Below, one piece after another: positions 18,310 through 27,525 of a stretch of DNA of 64,000 bases. The DNA comes from an uncultured Clostridia bacterium. GTDB lineage: Bacteria > Bacillota > Clostridia > UBA1381. A program made the position numbers and the translations under genes. How positions within the stretch are numbered: the stretch's first letter is position 1; every line of letters starts with the position of its first letter. A model generated the notes under the pieces. That model was not told the DNA's origin. It did no database searches and saw only the letters and a list, made by a program, of their open reading frames with translations. The stretch lies in the NCBI GenBank assembly GCA_934476075.1, contig CAKSNH010000005.1:66627-130626 (forward strand), written 5' to 3'.

Positions 18310-19191
18310 TTAATTTATTATATCATTTTTGCACATTTCTATAAAATATTTAATCGGTTCGGAGATAAATTTGTTCTTGTGATAAATCAGTTTAAACTCA
18401 CGCTCAACCTTAACTCCGTCGATAGGGAGTATGCGTAGACTGCCCTCGTCAACTTCCTTTTGAACAAGTCTTTTTGAAAGTATTGCAATTCCAAATCCTG
18501 CCGTTACCGCATTTTTGATTGCCTCGGTATTGGTGCAGCTCCATGTTTTTCGCATGGTGATGTTTTTTTCGTGCAGCAGCTGTTCAAATTGGTTTCTGTC
18601 CATACTGCCGGCTTCACGGGAGATTAGAGATTGATTTTCAAGGTCTGAAAGTTCTATTTTGTCAAGACTGAAAAATTTGTGCGGTCTGCCGGATATCAAC
18701 ACAAGCTCGTCCTTGCAGACAGGAATTTTCACAACCTCGTCACTGTCAATCATACCTTCGACTATCGCAGTGTCAAGCTCGCCCGAACATATTAATTTTT
18801 CTATATTTGATGTGTTGTCAATGGTGATTTGTATGTCTATGCCCTGTATTTTTTCGGATAGTTCACGCACCAAATCATGCAGCATTACAGTCCCCACCGT
18901 GACGCTTCCGCCGATTTTTATTTTTGGCGTGGATTTTGAACTCATTATTGCATTTTCCATATTATCGAATGTGTCGACAATATATCGTGCATAGGATAAA
19001 AGCTGTTTTCCGTTTTCGGTTATATACAATCTTTGTGACAGACGTTCAAAAAGCTTTACATCATAATAATCTTCAATATCCTTTATCGCCTGGCTGACCG
19101 ACGGCTGAGATATAAATAATTTTTCGGCGGCTTTTCGCATTTTTCCGCAGTCCGCAACGGCTATAAATATTTTTAAGTGTCGTATAGTCAT
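18310..19191 (-). CDS. LysR-family transcriptional regulator
   Basis: A 293-residue LysR protein: N-terminal winged helix-turn-helix at about 3-60 (AAEKLFISQPSVSQAIKDIE) and a two-lobed effector-binding domain from about 90. The wording of the C-terminal domain resembles the CysL group, but the effector is unknown. The gene stands alone on the minus strand between the DUF1961 gene and the DtxR-type regulator, about 110 nt after the latter. Confidence 0.88.
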   Translation of the reverse strand: MTIRHLKIFIAVADCGKMRKAAEKLFISQPSVSQAIKDIEDYYDVKLFERLSQRLYITENGKQLLSYARYIVDTFDNMENAIMSSKSTPKIKIGGSVTVGTVMLHDLVRELSEKIQGIDIQITIDNTSNIEKLICSGELDTAIVEGMIDSDEVVKIPVCKDELVLISGRPHKFFSLDKIELSDLENQSLISREAGSMDRNQFEQLLHEKNITMRKTWSCTNTEAIKNAVTAGFGIAILSKRLVQKEVDEGSLRILPIDGVKVEREFKLIYHKNKFISEPIKYFIEMCKNDIIN

Positions 19192-19301
19192 AATAATCTC
19201 CGTATTTTTTTTACAAAAAACAGCGGTAACATCTGCCGCCGCATTTCAGCTTGAATTTATGCAATAATTATATAATACATTTACACAATTTTCAAGATAT
19301 A

Positions 19302-19727
19302 TTACTTTTGCTTATTATAATTTTGTACAAACTCAGAAATATTGATAAGTGTGCTGCGGTTTATGAAATGTTCCACTTTTTCGGTCTGTTCAAGTTCGTT
19401 TTCGGTTTTGTTTATTATGCAGAAGAATTGGTTTAAAATATCATGGCGGTATAACAGATAATTCCCGACTTCCCAGCCGTGCTCGCTGGGTTTTATTATA
19501 CCGTATTTCTCACATTCGACCAAATTCAAATCCGCCAGCTGACGCACCATTTTGGACACAGATGACGGACGTACGTTCAGTTTGTCGGACAGCTTGCTGA
19601 CTCTGACATATCCGTCGGTGCCGCTTATACGGCATATCATTTCGAGATAGTCCTCCATTGCGGTGGTTATCGGTTCATGCTCATGCAGAGAGTAACCTTT
19701 TAATGTATAAAATTCTTTATTATCCAT
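19302..19727 (-). CDS. DtxR/MntR-family iron-dependent regulator
   Basis: A 141-residue metalloregulator: N-terminal helix-turn-helix with MEDYLEMICRI and VRVSKLSDKLNVRPSSVSKMVRQL, followed by a dimerisation helix with metal-ligand-like HGWEVGNYLLYRHDIL. It lacks the SH3-like third domain, as in MntR. It is divergent from feoA-feoB and shares a short control region with an inverted repeat, so ferrous-iron control is the likely role. AGGAGTG is the ribosome site. Confidence 0.85.
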   Translation of the reverse strand: MDNKEFYTLKGYSLHEHEPITTAMEDYLEMICRISGTDGYVRVSKLSDKLNVRPSSVSKMVRQLADLNLVECEKYGIIKPSEHGWEVGNYLLYRHDILNQFFCIINKTENELEQTEKVEHFINRSTLINISEFVQNYNKQK

Positions 19728-19776
19728 AATGCACTCCTATCACAAAAAATACTTTACTGCATATTTTATTAATAGT

Positions 19777-19802
19777 TAGTGTAACGCAATAAAGTTGCAC
19801 TA
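19777..19802. promoter_or_regulatory. Candidate operator between the DtxR-type gene and feoA
   Basis: Inverted repeat TAGTGTAAC - 8 nt - GTTGCACTA with one mismatch, in the 111-nt divergent region. It resembles half-sites of DtxR-family operators (TTAG / CTAA with GTAAC core) but is not a textbook match. Confidence 0.45.
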
Positions 19803-19838
19803 TACCAATATATTTATTATGACGGTGAGGTGATTTTT

Positions 19839-20057
19839 ATGACACTTGACAGTTTGGCAATGGGTGAATGTGCAAAGGTGAGCCGTCTTACGGCAACAAA
19901 TGCCATGCGTCGACGTTTGCAGGATATAGGTCTTATCGAGGGAACAACGGTTCAGTGCATACAGCCGAGTCCGGCAGGCGACCCGATTGCGTACTTAATC
20001 CGAGGTGCGGTTATTGCACTTCGCAGTGAAGATTGTGCAAATATTGTAATAATGTAG
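19839..20057 (+). CDS. feoA: Ferrous iron transport protein FeoA
   Basis: A 72-residue SH3-like protein that assists FeoB. Typical motifs: LTATNAMRRRLQDIGLIEGT and the terminal ALRSEDCANIVI. The ATG at 19839 follows GGTGAGGTGA; a GTG nine nt upstream lies inside that site. It is followed by feoB, which is interrupted. Confidence 0.9.
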   Translation: MTLDSLAMGECAKVSRLTATNAMRRRLQDIGLIEGTTVQCIQPSPAGDPIAYLIRGAVIALRSEDCANIVIM

Positions 20058-20135
20058 TTTGATTGGGAGGGGAGTGGCAAAGTGCATTTCCCGCCCGTTT
20101 ACATATATCATAAATCAGTGAAAGGAATGATGAAA

Positions 20136-21485
20136 ATGGGCTTGACCGCCGCATCAACGGGAAAGAGTGCAGTGGATAAAAATATCAATATAGAAAAATT
20201 GTCGGCATCGGATAAAATTATTGCTCTTGCGGGCAATCCGAATGTTGGCAAGAGTACGGTTTTTAATTACCTTACGGGTATGCATCAGCATACGGGAAAT
20301 TGGCCGGGGAAAACAGTTGCAACCGCATACGGAAGATATACATATAACAATAACGGCTATATTTTGGTGGATTTGCCGGGGACTTATTCACTTTTGGCAC
20401 ATTCACAGGAGGAGGAAGTGGCTCGTGATTTTATCTGCTTTTCCAAACCGGATGTGACGGTGGTGGTGTGTGATGCAAGCTGTCTTGAAAGAAATCTGAA
20501 TCTTGTGCTGCAAACATTGGAGATTACACCGAATGTAGTGCTTTGCGTTAATCTGATTGATGAGGCGGAGAAAAAGCACATAAAGATAGATTTTGAATTG
20601 CTTGAAAAAATGCTTGGCATACCGGTTATACCAACAAGTGCAAGAGCGGGGAAGGGTATGAGCGAGCTGATAAAAGCGGTGGAACGCTTGTCGGTAAATC
20701 CTAATAAGTCGGCAATGCGTGTGAGATATGATAAGGATATAGAAAATAGGATTGCGGAAATTATGGATATGGTGGGGGAGATTGACGGGATAAATAAGAG
20801 GTGGCTTGGTATCAGGCTTTTGGAGAATAATACATCGGTGTTGTCGGAGGTGCGTGAGCACATTTCGGAGAAGGTGTTGGAAAGAATATCAGAGATACGA
20901 AGTGAAATTCCCGATGTTTCGGACAGAATTGTTGCGTCGATAGTTAAAACCGCCGAAAAATTTGCGGTGCGAACGGTAACGTGCGGACAGACAAATATTA
21001 ATTTTGACCGCCGTCTTGATAGGATTTTGTCGGGGAAAAGATTTGGGATACCGATAATGATTTTAATGCTGTTTTTTATTTTGTGGCTTACAATATCGGG
21101 TGCAAATTATCCGTCGGAATTGTTATCCACGTTGTTATTTTCTTTCGAGGATAAGTTGGTGGATTTGAGCAAATATGTGCATATACCGCCTGTTATATAT
21201 GAACCGCTGATATTTGGGATATATCGTGTGCTTGCATGGGTGGTGTCGGTAATGCTGCCGCCGATGGCGATATTTTTTCCGCTGTTTACTTTGCTTGAAG
21301 ATTTCGGCTATCTGCCCCGTGTGGCATTTAATTTGGATAAGTATTTTAAACGTGCCTGTACTTGCGGAAAGCAATGTTTGACAATGTGCATGGTAAGTAT
21401 AAATTTGTATATGTTATATCCGCCATTCTATGCGTACTCTTTCATCAATAATAAATATCTTTCGGATAACGGTGCTGACGAATAG
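20136..21485 (+). pseudogene. feoB: FeoB ferrous iron transporter, truncated by a mobile element
   Basis: The FeoB sequence is intact from the G-protein domain (G1 GNPNVGKS, G3 DLPG, G4-like NLID) through the first transmembrane helices and the gate block YLPRVAFNLDKYFKRACTC, up to CLTMCM at 21392. Normal FeoB continues with GFGCNAAGV and some 250-400 more residues, including the second gate. Here the frame instead runs 31 codons into the antisense of a serine-recombinase gene and stops at 21485. The missing 3' half is not in this window. The start is uncertain among ATGs at 20127, 20130 and 20136; AAAGGA at 20121 fits the last best. Iron transport by this copy should be lost. Confidence 0.9.
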
Positions 21486-22805
21486 GCGTTTTTCCTCGAT
21501 AGTTCCGGTTGCAAATACATCATTGAATTTACGCAGATTGTCTTTGAATTCTTGTTTTTGTGCGTCCGTATCAACAGTTTCTTCGGTGAGCTTGCTAAGT
21601 AGTGCGTACTTTTTTTGCTGTAACTCGTCTACTCTTTTTGTGATTTGCTCGATTGGCATATTTGAGAATTGGTACAGGTCGATTACCTTGCTTATTTGTT
21701 TGTCCAAATCGGAAATTTCATCTTGGATTTTGTCCTTGTCGATAGTTTCATATGTGGTTTTGTTTGCGAAAAGATTGTCGATACGGTCGTCATCGTCAAG
21801 AAGTCCCTTTATTTCGGATATAACGATTTCGTTAAGGTCATCAATTTTCCAGTTCTTGTTTTTGCAGTCCGGGTCGGTTATTGCTCGTTCGGAGGCTTTG
21901 GAGCGTGAATAGCATTTGTAATACCCGTGTGCGGCACTGTATCGTGCACCGCAGTTATTGCACCATATAAGGCTTGTCAATAGATTTTTTGCCTTAAACG
22001 GGGTTTTGCGTCCGATGTCGTTGCCGTAGCGTGACGGGTCTTTGATAAGGATTTGTGCTTTGTCAAATGTTTCTTTGTCGATAATCGGCGTGTGAATACC
22101 GTCTTGCTCGATACCTTTGAATTTTACTTTGCCGACATAAATGCTGTTTTTGAGCATATTCAAAAGAATGGACGGAGATTTTTTCGTGTTGAATTCAATT
22201 TGCACGAGTTTGCTTATCGCACAAATGCTGTACCCTTTTAAAAAGCGGTCGAAAACGAATTTTACAATTTCGCTTGTGTATGGATTAATTTCCAATTTGC
22301 CGTTGATGTAGTCATAGCCTGTCGGAGCATTTCCGCCGCCGTGAAAATAGCCGTTTTTGCATCTGCCGATACGTCCCATTGTAAAACGTTCGGTAATCTG
22401 GTCCTTTTCAAGCTGAGCGAATACCGATAATATACCTATCATGGCTTTGCCGAATGGGGTGGACGTGTCAAAATTTTCGCTGACCGATACAAAATCAACG
22501 TCATTTTTCAGAAATTTGTCCTCTATGAGCATGAGGGTGTCTTTTTGCGAACGGCTCAATCGGTCGAGTTTATACACCAAAACCATGTCGAGATTTTTAT
22601 TATGAATGTCGGAAAGCATTTGAGTTAAAGCGGGACGATTGATATTTCCGCCGGAATAGCCGGGGTCGATGTACATTTTATGTATAGCCCAGCCTTTGGC
22701 GGTGCAGTAGGCTTTCAGACGTGACTGCTGCTCGTCAATGCTGTAATTCTCTAATTGATTTTCGGTCGATACTCGTATGTAACAGCCGACTTTCGGAATT
22801 TTCAT
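21414..22805 (-). CDS. Large serine recombinase (site-specific integrase)
   Basis: A 463-residue large serine recombinase. The resolvase-type catalytic domain spans about 1-150, with nucleophile Ser13 in YIRVSTENQ and the arginine cluster KLDRLSRSQ. Then come a recombinase domain, a zinc ribbon (WCNNCGARYSAA, later CYSRSKASE and CKNKNW) and a C-terminal coiled coil (IDKDKIQDEISDLDKQI onward). Full length, so probably active. The stop codon lies about 20 nt inside the feoB junction, the usual place for an integrase beside its attachment site. It catalyses insertion and excision of its element. Confidence 0.9.
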   Translation of the reverse strand: MKIPKVGCYIRVSTENQLENYSIDEQQSRLKAYCTAKGWAIHKMYIDPGYSGGNINRPALTQMLSDIHNKNLDMVLVYKLDRLSRSQKDTLMLIEDKFLKNDVDFVSVSENFDTSTPFGKAMIGILSVFAQLEKDQITERFTMGRIGRCKNGYFHGGGNAPTGYDYINGKLEINPYTSEIVKFVFDRFLKGYSICAISKLVQIEFNTKKSPSILLNMLKNSIYVGKVKFKGIEQDGIHTPIIDKETFDKAQILIKDPSRYGNDIGRKTPFKAKNLLTSLIWCNNCGARYSAAHGYYKCYSRSKASERAITDPDCKNKNWKIDDLNEIVISEIKGLLDDDDRIDNLFANKTTYETIDKDKIQDEISDLDKQISKVIDLYQFSNMPIEQITKRVDELQQKKYALLSKLTEETVDTDAQKQEFKDNLRKFNDVFATGTIEEKRLFVSTVIRKIFIIDERVRIEWRI

Positions 22806-23113
22806 AAAATCACCTCAATCGTTTAAATATTGCTAAATAAGTTAGCTGTTTTATATTATTATCGCCTTTTTGCCGAGATTATTCAAGCCTGACTTACTTG
22901 TTTTGATTGGGTATCTGCTGTCAATCGTCGGCATACAGTATCCTCTATTTTGTATGCGTACATTAAGTGTTTTATACATAAACGGGAATTTTAGTCAAAT
23001 TGCTTTTTGCAGCGTGAGTGGATTTAAAATCAATAGAGGTAGAAAAATGAATAATTATATCTTAGTCATAGGACAAAATTCAACAATAATAAACTAAAAC
23101 GGAGGTGTTAATT
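22806..23113. other. Divergent control region inside the recombinase element
   Basis: The recombinase and the small gene at 23114 diverge. A 16-codon ORF (23047-23097, MNNYILVIGQNSTIIN) follows AGAGGTAGAAAA and could be a leader peptide. No other gene is convincing. Confidence 0.4.
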
Positions 23114-23329
23114 ATGACAAGGGTTGAAAATTTAGGCGGTGGAAGAAGGCTTGTCATACCCGATGACCCGAAACGTAAACCTTATGAGGTTACGGTAACG
23201 CACGTTATGGCTGACGGCAGTGTGAGGGATAGCGTGGAGGGGTATGTAGTTCCGTATAATGAGATTACTGCCCCTGCCTATGATTTAGCGGTAACGATAG
23301 CGTATGAGAAGATGAAAGGATTGAGGTGA
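23114..23329 (+). CDS. Small hypothetical protein of the recombinase element
   Basis: A 71-residue protein with a strong ribosome site (GGAGGTGTTAATT) before the ATG at 23114. It starts MTRVENLGGGRRLVIPDDP, then a segment rich in beta-branched residues. No known domain was recognised. Its position next to a serine recombinase and the good ribosome site argue that it is real; a role as an accessory or excision factor is only a guess. Confidence 0.6.
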   Translation: MTRVENLGGGRRLVIPDDPKRKPYEVTVTHVMADGSVRDSVEGYVVPYNEITAPAYDLAVTIAYEKMKGLR

Positions 23330-23333
23330 TAAA

Positions 23334-23483
23334 GTGCACAAAAGAAGGAATGTACTAAGCATAGCGGGGATAATTATTCTGCTTATTACAATGCTCATTA
23401 TTGCGATTTTATGCAATTTCCTACAAATTAAAAAAGTCCGCAAAGGCTGTAACCGATGCGGACTGAGATTAAATATATTGTAA
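23334..23483 (+). CDS. Possible small membrane protein
   Basis: A GTG-started frame of 49 codons, 4 nt after the previous gene (GAGGTGATAAA upstream), encodes a charged start, one hydrophobic helix (LSIAGIIILLITMLIIAILC) and a Cys-containing tail. Against it: the second half overlaps an R1 repeat fragment and a hairpin that acts as terminator for the opposite strand. Doubtful. Confidence 0.3.
   Translation: MHKRRNVLSIAGIIILLITMLIIAILCNFLQIKKVRKGCNRCGLRLNIL
23402..23430 (-). repeat. R1 repeat fragment
   Basis: On the minus strand it matches the first ~29 nt of R1 (AATTTGTAGGAAATTGC...CGCAATAA), then diverges abruptly toward the recombinase element. The break may mark the right border of the element. 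Confidence 0.55.
23432..23466 (-). terminator. Terminator of the flavoprotein-rubredoxin gene
   Basis: AGTCCGCA / TGCGGACT stem, read on the minus strand into a T6 run. Confidence 0.75.
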
Positions 23484-23558
23484 AAACACTCAAAAAAGTT
23501 TATATTGTATTTATCATAGCTCAGAACCAATTTACCGTATAATCGTATCTTTGTACTC

Positions 23559-24194
23559 CTATTTCGCCGTGAATTTATCTTTTCCCGCTCCGCAAATCGG
23601 GCATACCCAATCTTCGGGCAAATCCGCAAAATTACCGTCTTTATATACATATCCGCAAATATCGCACACATATTCTCCGCTGTCGGTCTGCTCCCGGTGA
23701 TAAGTCGGAGCATTTTTCGGTGCAGTGCCCTTAATCTCTCTGTGATAATATTCGTATGTCATAGGCTTATCATCAGATATTTTTTCCGCATCAATCACTT
23801 CCGCTATAAATATCGCATGAGTTCCCGTATCAACTATATTCTCAACTTTGCAGTGCAGCCACCCCGACACATATTTTGTCAATACAGGCATATTGTTCAT
23901 CAACATTCTAAATTCCGTACCGCCGAATTTTGTATCTTCACGGCTTGTGGAAAATCCGAATTTTGTTATTAATTCTTTCGGTGCATTTTCGGTCAAAATC
24001 GATACCGTAAACTCACGGGTATTTTGTATGCACGCAGTCGTGTAGTTGTTATGATTTAAGCTCACCGCTATTTTTTTCGGTTCTGACGATATTTGAATTA
24101 CCGAATTAACCACACAGCCCGCAAGCGTATTATTTGCCGCCGTTCCCACAATGTACATTCCGTATGAAATATCCTGAATTACTCTTTCGTCCAT
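23559..24194 (-). CDS. High-molecular-weight rubredoxin (flavin reductase-like plus rubredoxin domain)
   Basis: A 211-residue fusion. Residues 1 to about 160 form an FMN-binding flavin-reductase-like domain (GCVVNSVIQISSEPKKIAVS, FTVSILTE, GWLHCKVE). Residues about 173-206 form a short rubredoxin with CDICGYVY and CPICGAGKDKF, four cysteines for one iron. The same layout is found in the high-molecular-weight rubredoxins of acetogens, which pass electrons from NADH to flavodiiron proteins for oxygen or NO removal. The flavodiiron partner is not nearby. Cytoplasmic. Confidence 0.88.
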   Translation of the reverse strand: MDERVIQDISYGMYIVGTAANNTLAGCVVNSVIQISSEPKKIAVSLNHNNYTTACIQNTREFTVSILTENAPKELITKFGFSTSREDTKFGGTEFRMLMNNMPVLTKYVSGWLHCKVENIVDTGTHAIFIAEVIDAEKISDDKPMTYEYYHREIKGTAPKNAPTYHREQTDSGEYVCDICGYVYKDGNFADLPEDWVCPICGAGKDKFTAK

Positions 24195-24210
24195 TTTCTC
24201 CCGACCTTCC

Positions 24211-24399
24211 TTATTTAAATAATTCGTTTGCCAAATCTTCGATACGTTTCTTTCTGTCCTTGTCCTCGCTGACCGTTATTGTCACAACATCGCCCTCTTT
24301 TGCGTTTTGAACAAACACTTTCGGCATATCCGCAAATTCTCCGTTTTCCAGTTCAACAACCGCATAATCGCCTTCAAATCTGTCAATTATAACTTTCAT
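24211..24399 (-). CDS. DUF3006 family protein
   Basis: A 62-residue protein matching DUF3006: MKVIIDRFEGDYAVVELE, a small beta-rich domain followed by a charged helix (RKKRIEDLANELF). It lies 2 nt after a ComEC-like lipoprotein gene, the usual neighbour of DUF3006 in Firmicutes. Function unknown. Confidence 0.8.
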   Translation of the reverse strand: MKVIIDRFEGDYAVVELENGEFADMPKVFVQNAKEGDVVTITVSEDKDRKKRIEDLANELFK

Positions 24400-24401
24400 A
24401 C

Positions 24402-25301
24402 TTATTCTCCTTTTTCCGGTGTAACCGTTAAATTATCTCCGTCAGTTTCCAATGTTATTGTTCCGTTTAAATCGGTACGATATACTGTAACTCCCGCATC
24501 TTCCAATCTTTTTACTATATCTTTATTCGGGTGGTTATAGCTGTTTTTGTCACCGCATGAAATTATTCCGTACTGTGGATTTACAGCGTCCAAAAATTTC
24601 TTTGTTGTTGACGTTTCGCTGCCATGATGTCCCACTTTCAGTACATCTGCCGATAAATCATAACCGTTGTTCAGCATTTCTTTTTCGGAAACTTTCTGTG
24701 CATCTCCCGTAAATAAAATTGAACGGTTTTTATATGTCAGTTTGATAACTATTGAATAATCGTTAAGATTATCATACTCATCTGAATTTGGAGCGAGCGT
24801 TTCCACTTTTGTATTGTCATCTTCATATATTATCATACCCGCTTTTGTCGAATTAATCGTCAAACCTTTATTTTTTATCGACTTCAATACTCTTTCAAAC
24901 AATTTTGTATCATTTGTTGCTTTCGGCATATAAATCTTGCCTATGTCATAATTGTCAACCACTTTGTCCATAGAACCGATATGGTCTGCGTGAGGGTGCG
25001 TGCCAACAAGATAATCTATCTTAGACACATTGTTTTCCACCAAATCCTCAACTATCGCATCATACGCATCTGCAATCCCGGCATCAATCAGCATACTCTC
25101 GCCGTTCGGCAGAATAACCAATTCGCAGTCCGCCTGTCCCACATCAATAAAATCAACTTTCAGTTTTTCCGTTGACACCGATGTACTTCCGTTATTCTGA
25201 CCGCTGTTATTAATTTCATTTAATATCGAATTAACGTCACAGCCCGTCAGCACAACCGCCGACAAAACAATCGGCAATAATACTTTAAATAATTTTTTCA
25301 T
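24402..25301 (-). CDS. ComEC/Rec2-like metallo-beta-lactamase-fold lipoprotein
   Basis: A 299-residue exported hydrolase. The signal ends in a lipobox (VVLTGC), so it should be anchored outside the membrane. The metallo-hydrolase motif GTHPHADHIGS, a later FTGDAQ and KVGHHGSE match the soluble ComEC C-terminal domain, proposed to cut DNA at the surface. It lacks the ComEC membrane channel. The ATG at 25301 follows GAAAGGAG; an upstream start 29 codons earlier has no ribosome site. It forms a pair with DUF3006. Confidence 0.85.
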   Translation of the reverse strand: MKKLFKVLLPIVLSAVVLTGCDVNSILNEINNSGQNNGSTSVSTEKLKVDFIDVGQADCELVILPNGESMLIDAGIADAYDAIVEDLVENNVSKIDYLVGTHPHADHIGSMDKVVDNYDIGKIYMPKATNDTKLFERVLKSIKNKGLTINSTKAGMIIYEDDNTKVETLAPNSDEYDNLNDYSIVIKLTYKNRSILFTGDAQKVSEKEMLNNGYDLSADVLKVGHHGSETSTTKKFLDAVNPQYGIISCGDKNSYNHPNKDIVKRLEDAGVTVYRTDLNGTITLETDGDNLTVTPEKGE

Positions 25302-25793
25302 AAAATCTCCTTTCTTAATAAGTGCTATATAATAATTTAAATACAGTGCTCGATAATAAATATTTTTTATTAAAACTTTGACTTTCAAATTTATGTTAAG
25401 ATAAGGTTTGAATTATTTTCAGTTTCATCTGCAATATCTTCCAAAACCATCTTTAAACACTTTTGCATTTGTTATTTTTTGTTGCGATTTTATTAAGTGA
25501 TTTTACAATATCTTCGCTAATTTTCTACATAATCTTTTGATTTGCAACTATCTTTCATATATTTTACTAATTTTCACGCCATTTAGGATACAGATTAGGA
25601 TTTTTTCAATAAAATCTTTAAGTTTTCCGCTACATTTTTCCCAAAGGTATGTTCCTTTGCTCAAAACTCAAAAGACACCACTACTTACTTTTGCATAAGT
25701 AATGATGTCTTATTGTTTACTGTATCAAGGTTCACCGTTGTTGTAAAATACAAATATCAACCTTTTAATTTACTTAAAAATATTTTATTGCGA
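25302..25793. other. AT-rich intergenic region
   Basis: Between the ComEC-like gene start and the lysS stop. It holds the lysS hairpin at 25672-25711. No gene is supported. Confidence 0.5.
25672..25711 (-). terminator. Hairpin downstream of lysS
   Basis: AAGACA-CCACTACTTA pairs with TAAGTAATGATGTCTT (two G-T type changes). On the minus strand it ends in TTTT. Confidence 0.55.
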
Positions 25794-27275
25794 TTACTTA
25801 TTTTCAATAGGTTTCATTGTCGGGAACAACAATACATCTCTGATTGAATAGCTGTCGGTCAAAAGCATAACAAATCTGTCCACACCAATTCCCAAACCGC
25901 CTGTCGGTGGCATACCGTATTCAAGAGCAGTCAAGAAATCGTCGTCCATCATGTTCGCTTCGTCATCGCCCGCATCACGCAAAGCAACTTGTTTCATAAA
26001 TCTTTCTCTTTGGTCGATTGGGTCGTTAAGTTCCGAGAAAGCGTTACCGAATTCACGTCCTGTGATGAATACTTCAAATCTTTCTGTCAATTCGGGCTGA
26101 GATGGTTTTCTCTTTGCAAGCGGAGAAATTTCAACCGGATATTCTGTGATAAATGTAGGCTGAACAAGGTTTTCTTCAACAAATTCATCAAAGAACAATG
26201 CAATAATATCACCTCTGGTTGCCTTTGCCGGTTCAACTTCAAGACCTTTTTCCTTAGCAATAGCCTGTGCCTCTTCGTCTGTCTTGATTTCGTTAAAGTC
26301 AACATTTGCATATTTCTTTACAGACTCAATCATTGTAAGTCTTTCAAAGTGTGAAAGGTCAATTTCAGTACCTTGGTATGTCACCTTAGTTGTACCGCAA
26401 ACCTTTTCCGCACAATATCTGAACAGATTTTCCGTCAAATCCATCATATCGTTGTAATCAGCATATGCCTGATAAATTTCAATAGACGTAAATTCCGGAT
26501 TATGCTTAATGTCCATACCTTCGTTACGGAATTGTCTGCCCATTTCATAAACCTTTTCCATACCGCCGACAATCAATCTCTTTAAGTGAAGCTCTGTCGC
26601 AATACGAAGATACATATCCATATCAAGAGTATTGTGATGAGTGATGAACGGTCTTGCGGCAGCACCGCCCGGAATGGTATTTAGAATAGGTGTTTCCACT
26701 TCAAGGAAATCGTTATTGTCAAGATATTCACGAATTGCACGGATAATTTTACTTCTCATAACAAATGTGTTCTTAACGTCTGCGTTCATGATAAGGTCAA
26801 CATATCTCTGACGGTATCTAAGGTCTGGGTCTGTCAAGCCGTGGAATTTCTCCGGCAGCGGCAATAATGATTTAGAAAGCAAAGTAAGCTTTTCAACTCT
26901 GATTGATATTTCACCTGTCTGAGTTGTGAATACAACACCCTCAGCACCCAAAATATCACCTATATCTAACTTTTTGAAATATTCGTATTCTTCCTCGCCA
27001 AGAATATCTTTTTTTACAAAAATCTGAATATTGCCACTGATATCGGCAAGGTTACCGAAACCAACCTTACCCATTCTTCTTTTTGACATAAGTCTGCCGG
27101 CAACAGTAACGTGTTTATCTTCATATTCGGCGTAGTTGTCTTTTATATCCTGAGCCTTATTTTGGCAATCAAATTTAGTAATTTCAAACGGATTACGGTC
27201 TGCATCCTGTAATTCTTTAAGCTTGTCACGTCTGATTTGCAAAAGCTCTGACAATTTCTTTTCGTTATTCTCCAT
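25794..27275 (-). CDS. lysS: Lysyl-tRNA synthetase, class II
   Basis: A 493-residue class II enzyme charging tRNA(Lys). An OB-fold anticodon domain (HVTVAGRLMSKRRMGKVGF, about 55-75) precedes the catalytic core with motif 2 FRNEGMDIKHNPEFT and motif 3 GLGIGVDRFVMLL near the C-terminus. Full length. GGGAGG precedes the ATG. No T-box was seen in its leader. Confidence 0.96.
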   Translation of the reverse strand: MENNEKKLSELLQIRRDKLKELQDADRNPFEITKFDCQNKAQDIKDNYAEYEDKHVTVAGRLMSKRRMGKVGFGNLADISGNIQIFVKKDILGEEEYEYFKKLDIGDILGAEGVVFTTQTGEISIRVEKLTLLSKSLLPLPEKFHGLTDPDLRYRQRYVDLIMNADVKNTFVMRSKIIRAIREYLDNNDFLEVETPILNTIPGGAAARPFITHHNTLDMDMYLRIATELHLKRLIVGGMEKVYEMGRQFRNEGMDIKHNPEFTSIEIYQAYADYNDMMDLTENLFRYCAEKVCGTTKVTYQGTEIDLSHFERLTMIESVKKYANVDFNEIKTDEEAQAIAKEKGLEVEPAKATRGDIIALFFDEFVEENLVQPTFITEYPVEISPLAKRKPSQPELTERFEVFITGREFGNAFSELNDPIDQRERFMKQVALRDAGDDEANMMDDDFLTALEYGMPPTGGLGIGVDRFVMLLTDSYSIRDVLLFPTMKPIENK

Positions 27276-27525
27276 TAAATATTTTCCTCCCTAGTTCTGC
27301 GTGGGGCAATTTACCCCGTAAAATTTCACTATATAACTAACATTATATACTATCCGACCGCTTATTACAATAATTTTTTTAATTTTTTTTAGTTTTTCAC
27401 ACCATTTTTATTAAATTAGTTCTTGCAAAACCTACATATTTATGATAAACTATAATAGTTAATTTGGAATTTTATCGTTTGTAATTTAATTCCATATATA
27501 TTCTTTTGTAATAGGAGGTTAATGT

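Larger units (their letters stand above)
21393..23400. mobile_element. Serine-recombinase element inserted in feoB
   Basis: The left boundary is defined by the loss of FeoB homology after codon ATG at 21390-21392. The element carries the recombinase gene, a short leader-like ORF and one or two small genes. The right end is not sharply defined; it lies after 23329 and before the hairpin at about 23432 that ends the next minus-strand gene. At about 2 kb it is very small for a serine-recombinase island and may be a remnant. Confidence 0.6.

Noticed and set aside
22870..23097. 75-codon ORF in the recombinase element
   Set aside because: No ribosome site for the long frame; only the last 16 codons have one, so at most a short leader peptide.
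23440..23460. Resemblance of GCNRCG in the 23334 frame to the FeoB GFGCNAAG gate, as the missing feoB half
   Set aside because: Only a few residues match, no FeoB sequence follows, and the bases belong to a terminator hairpin for the opposite strand.
25390..25670. Hidden gene between the ComEC-like gene and lysS
   Set aside because: Stops are frequent in all frames, no ribosome site, base composition typical of intergenic DNA.
27276..27420. T-box or riboswitch before lysS
   Set aside because: No T-box sequence, specifier loop or terminator/antiterminator pair was seen in the short leader.
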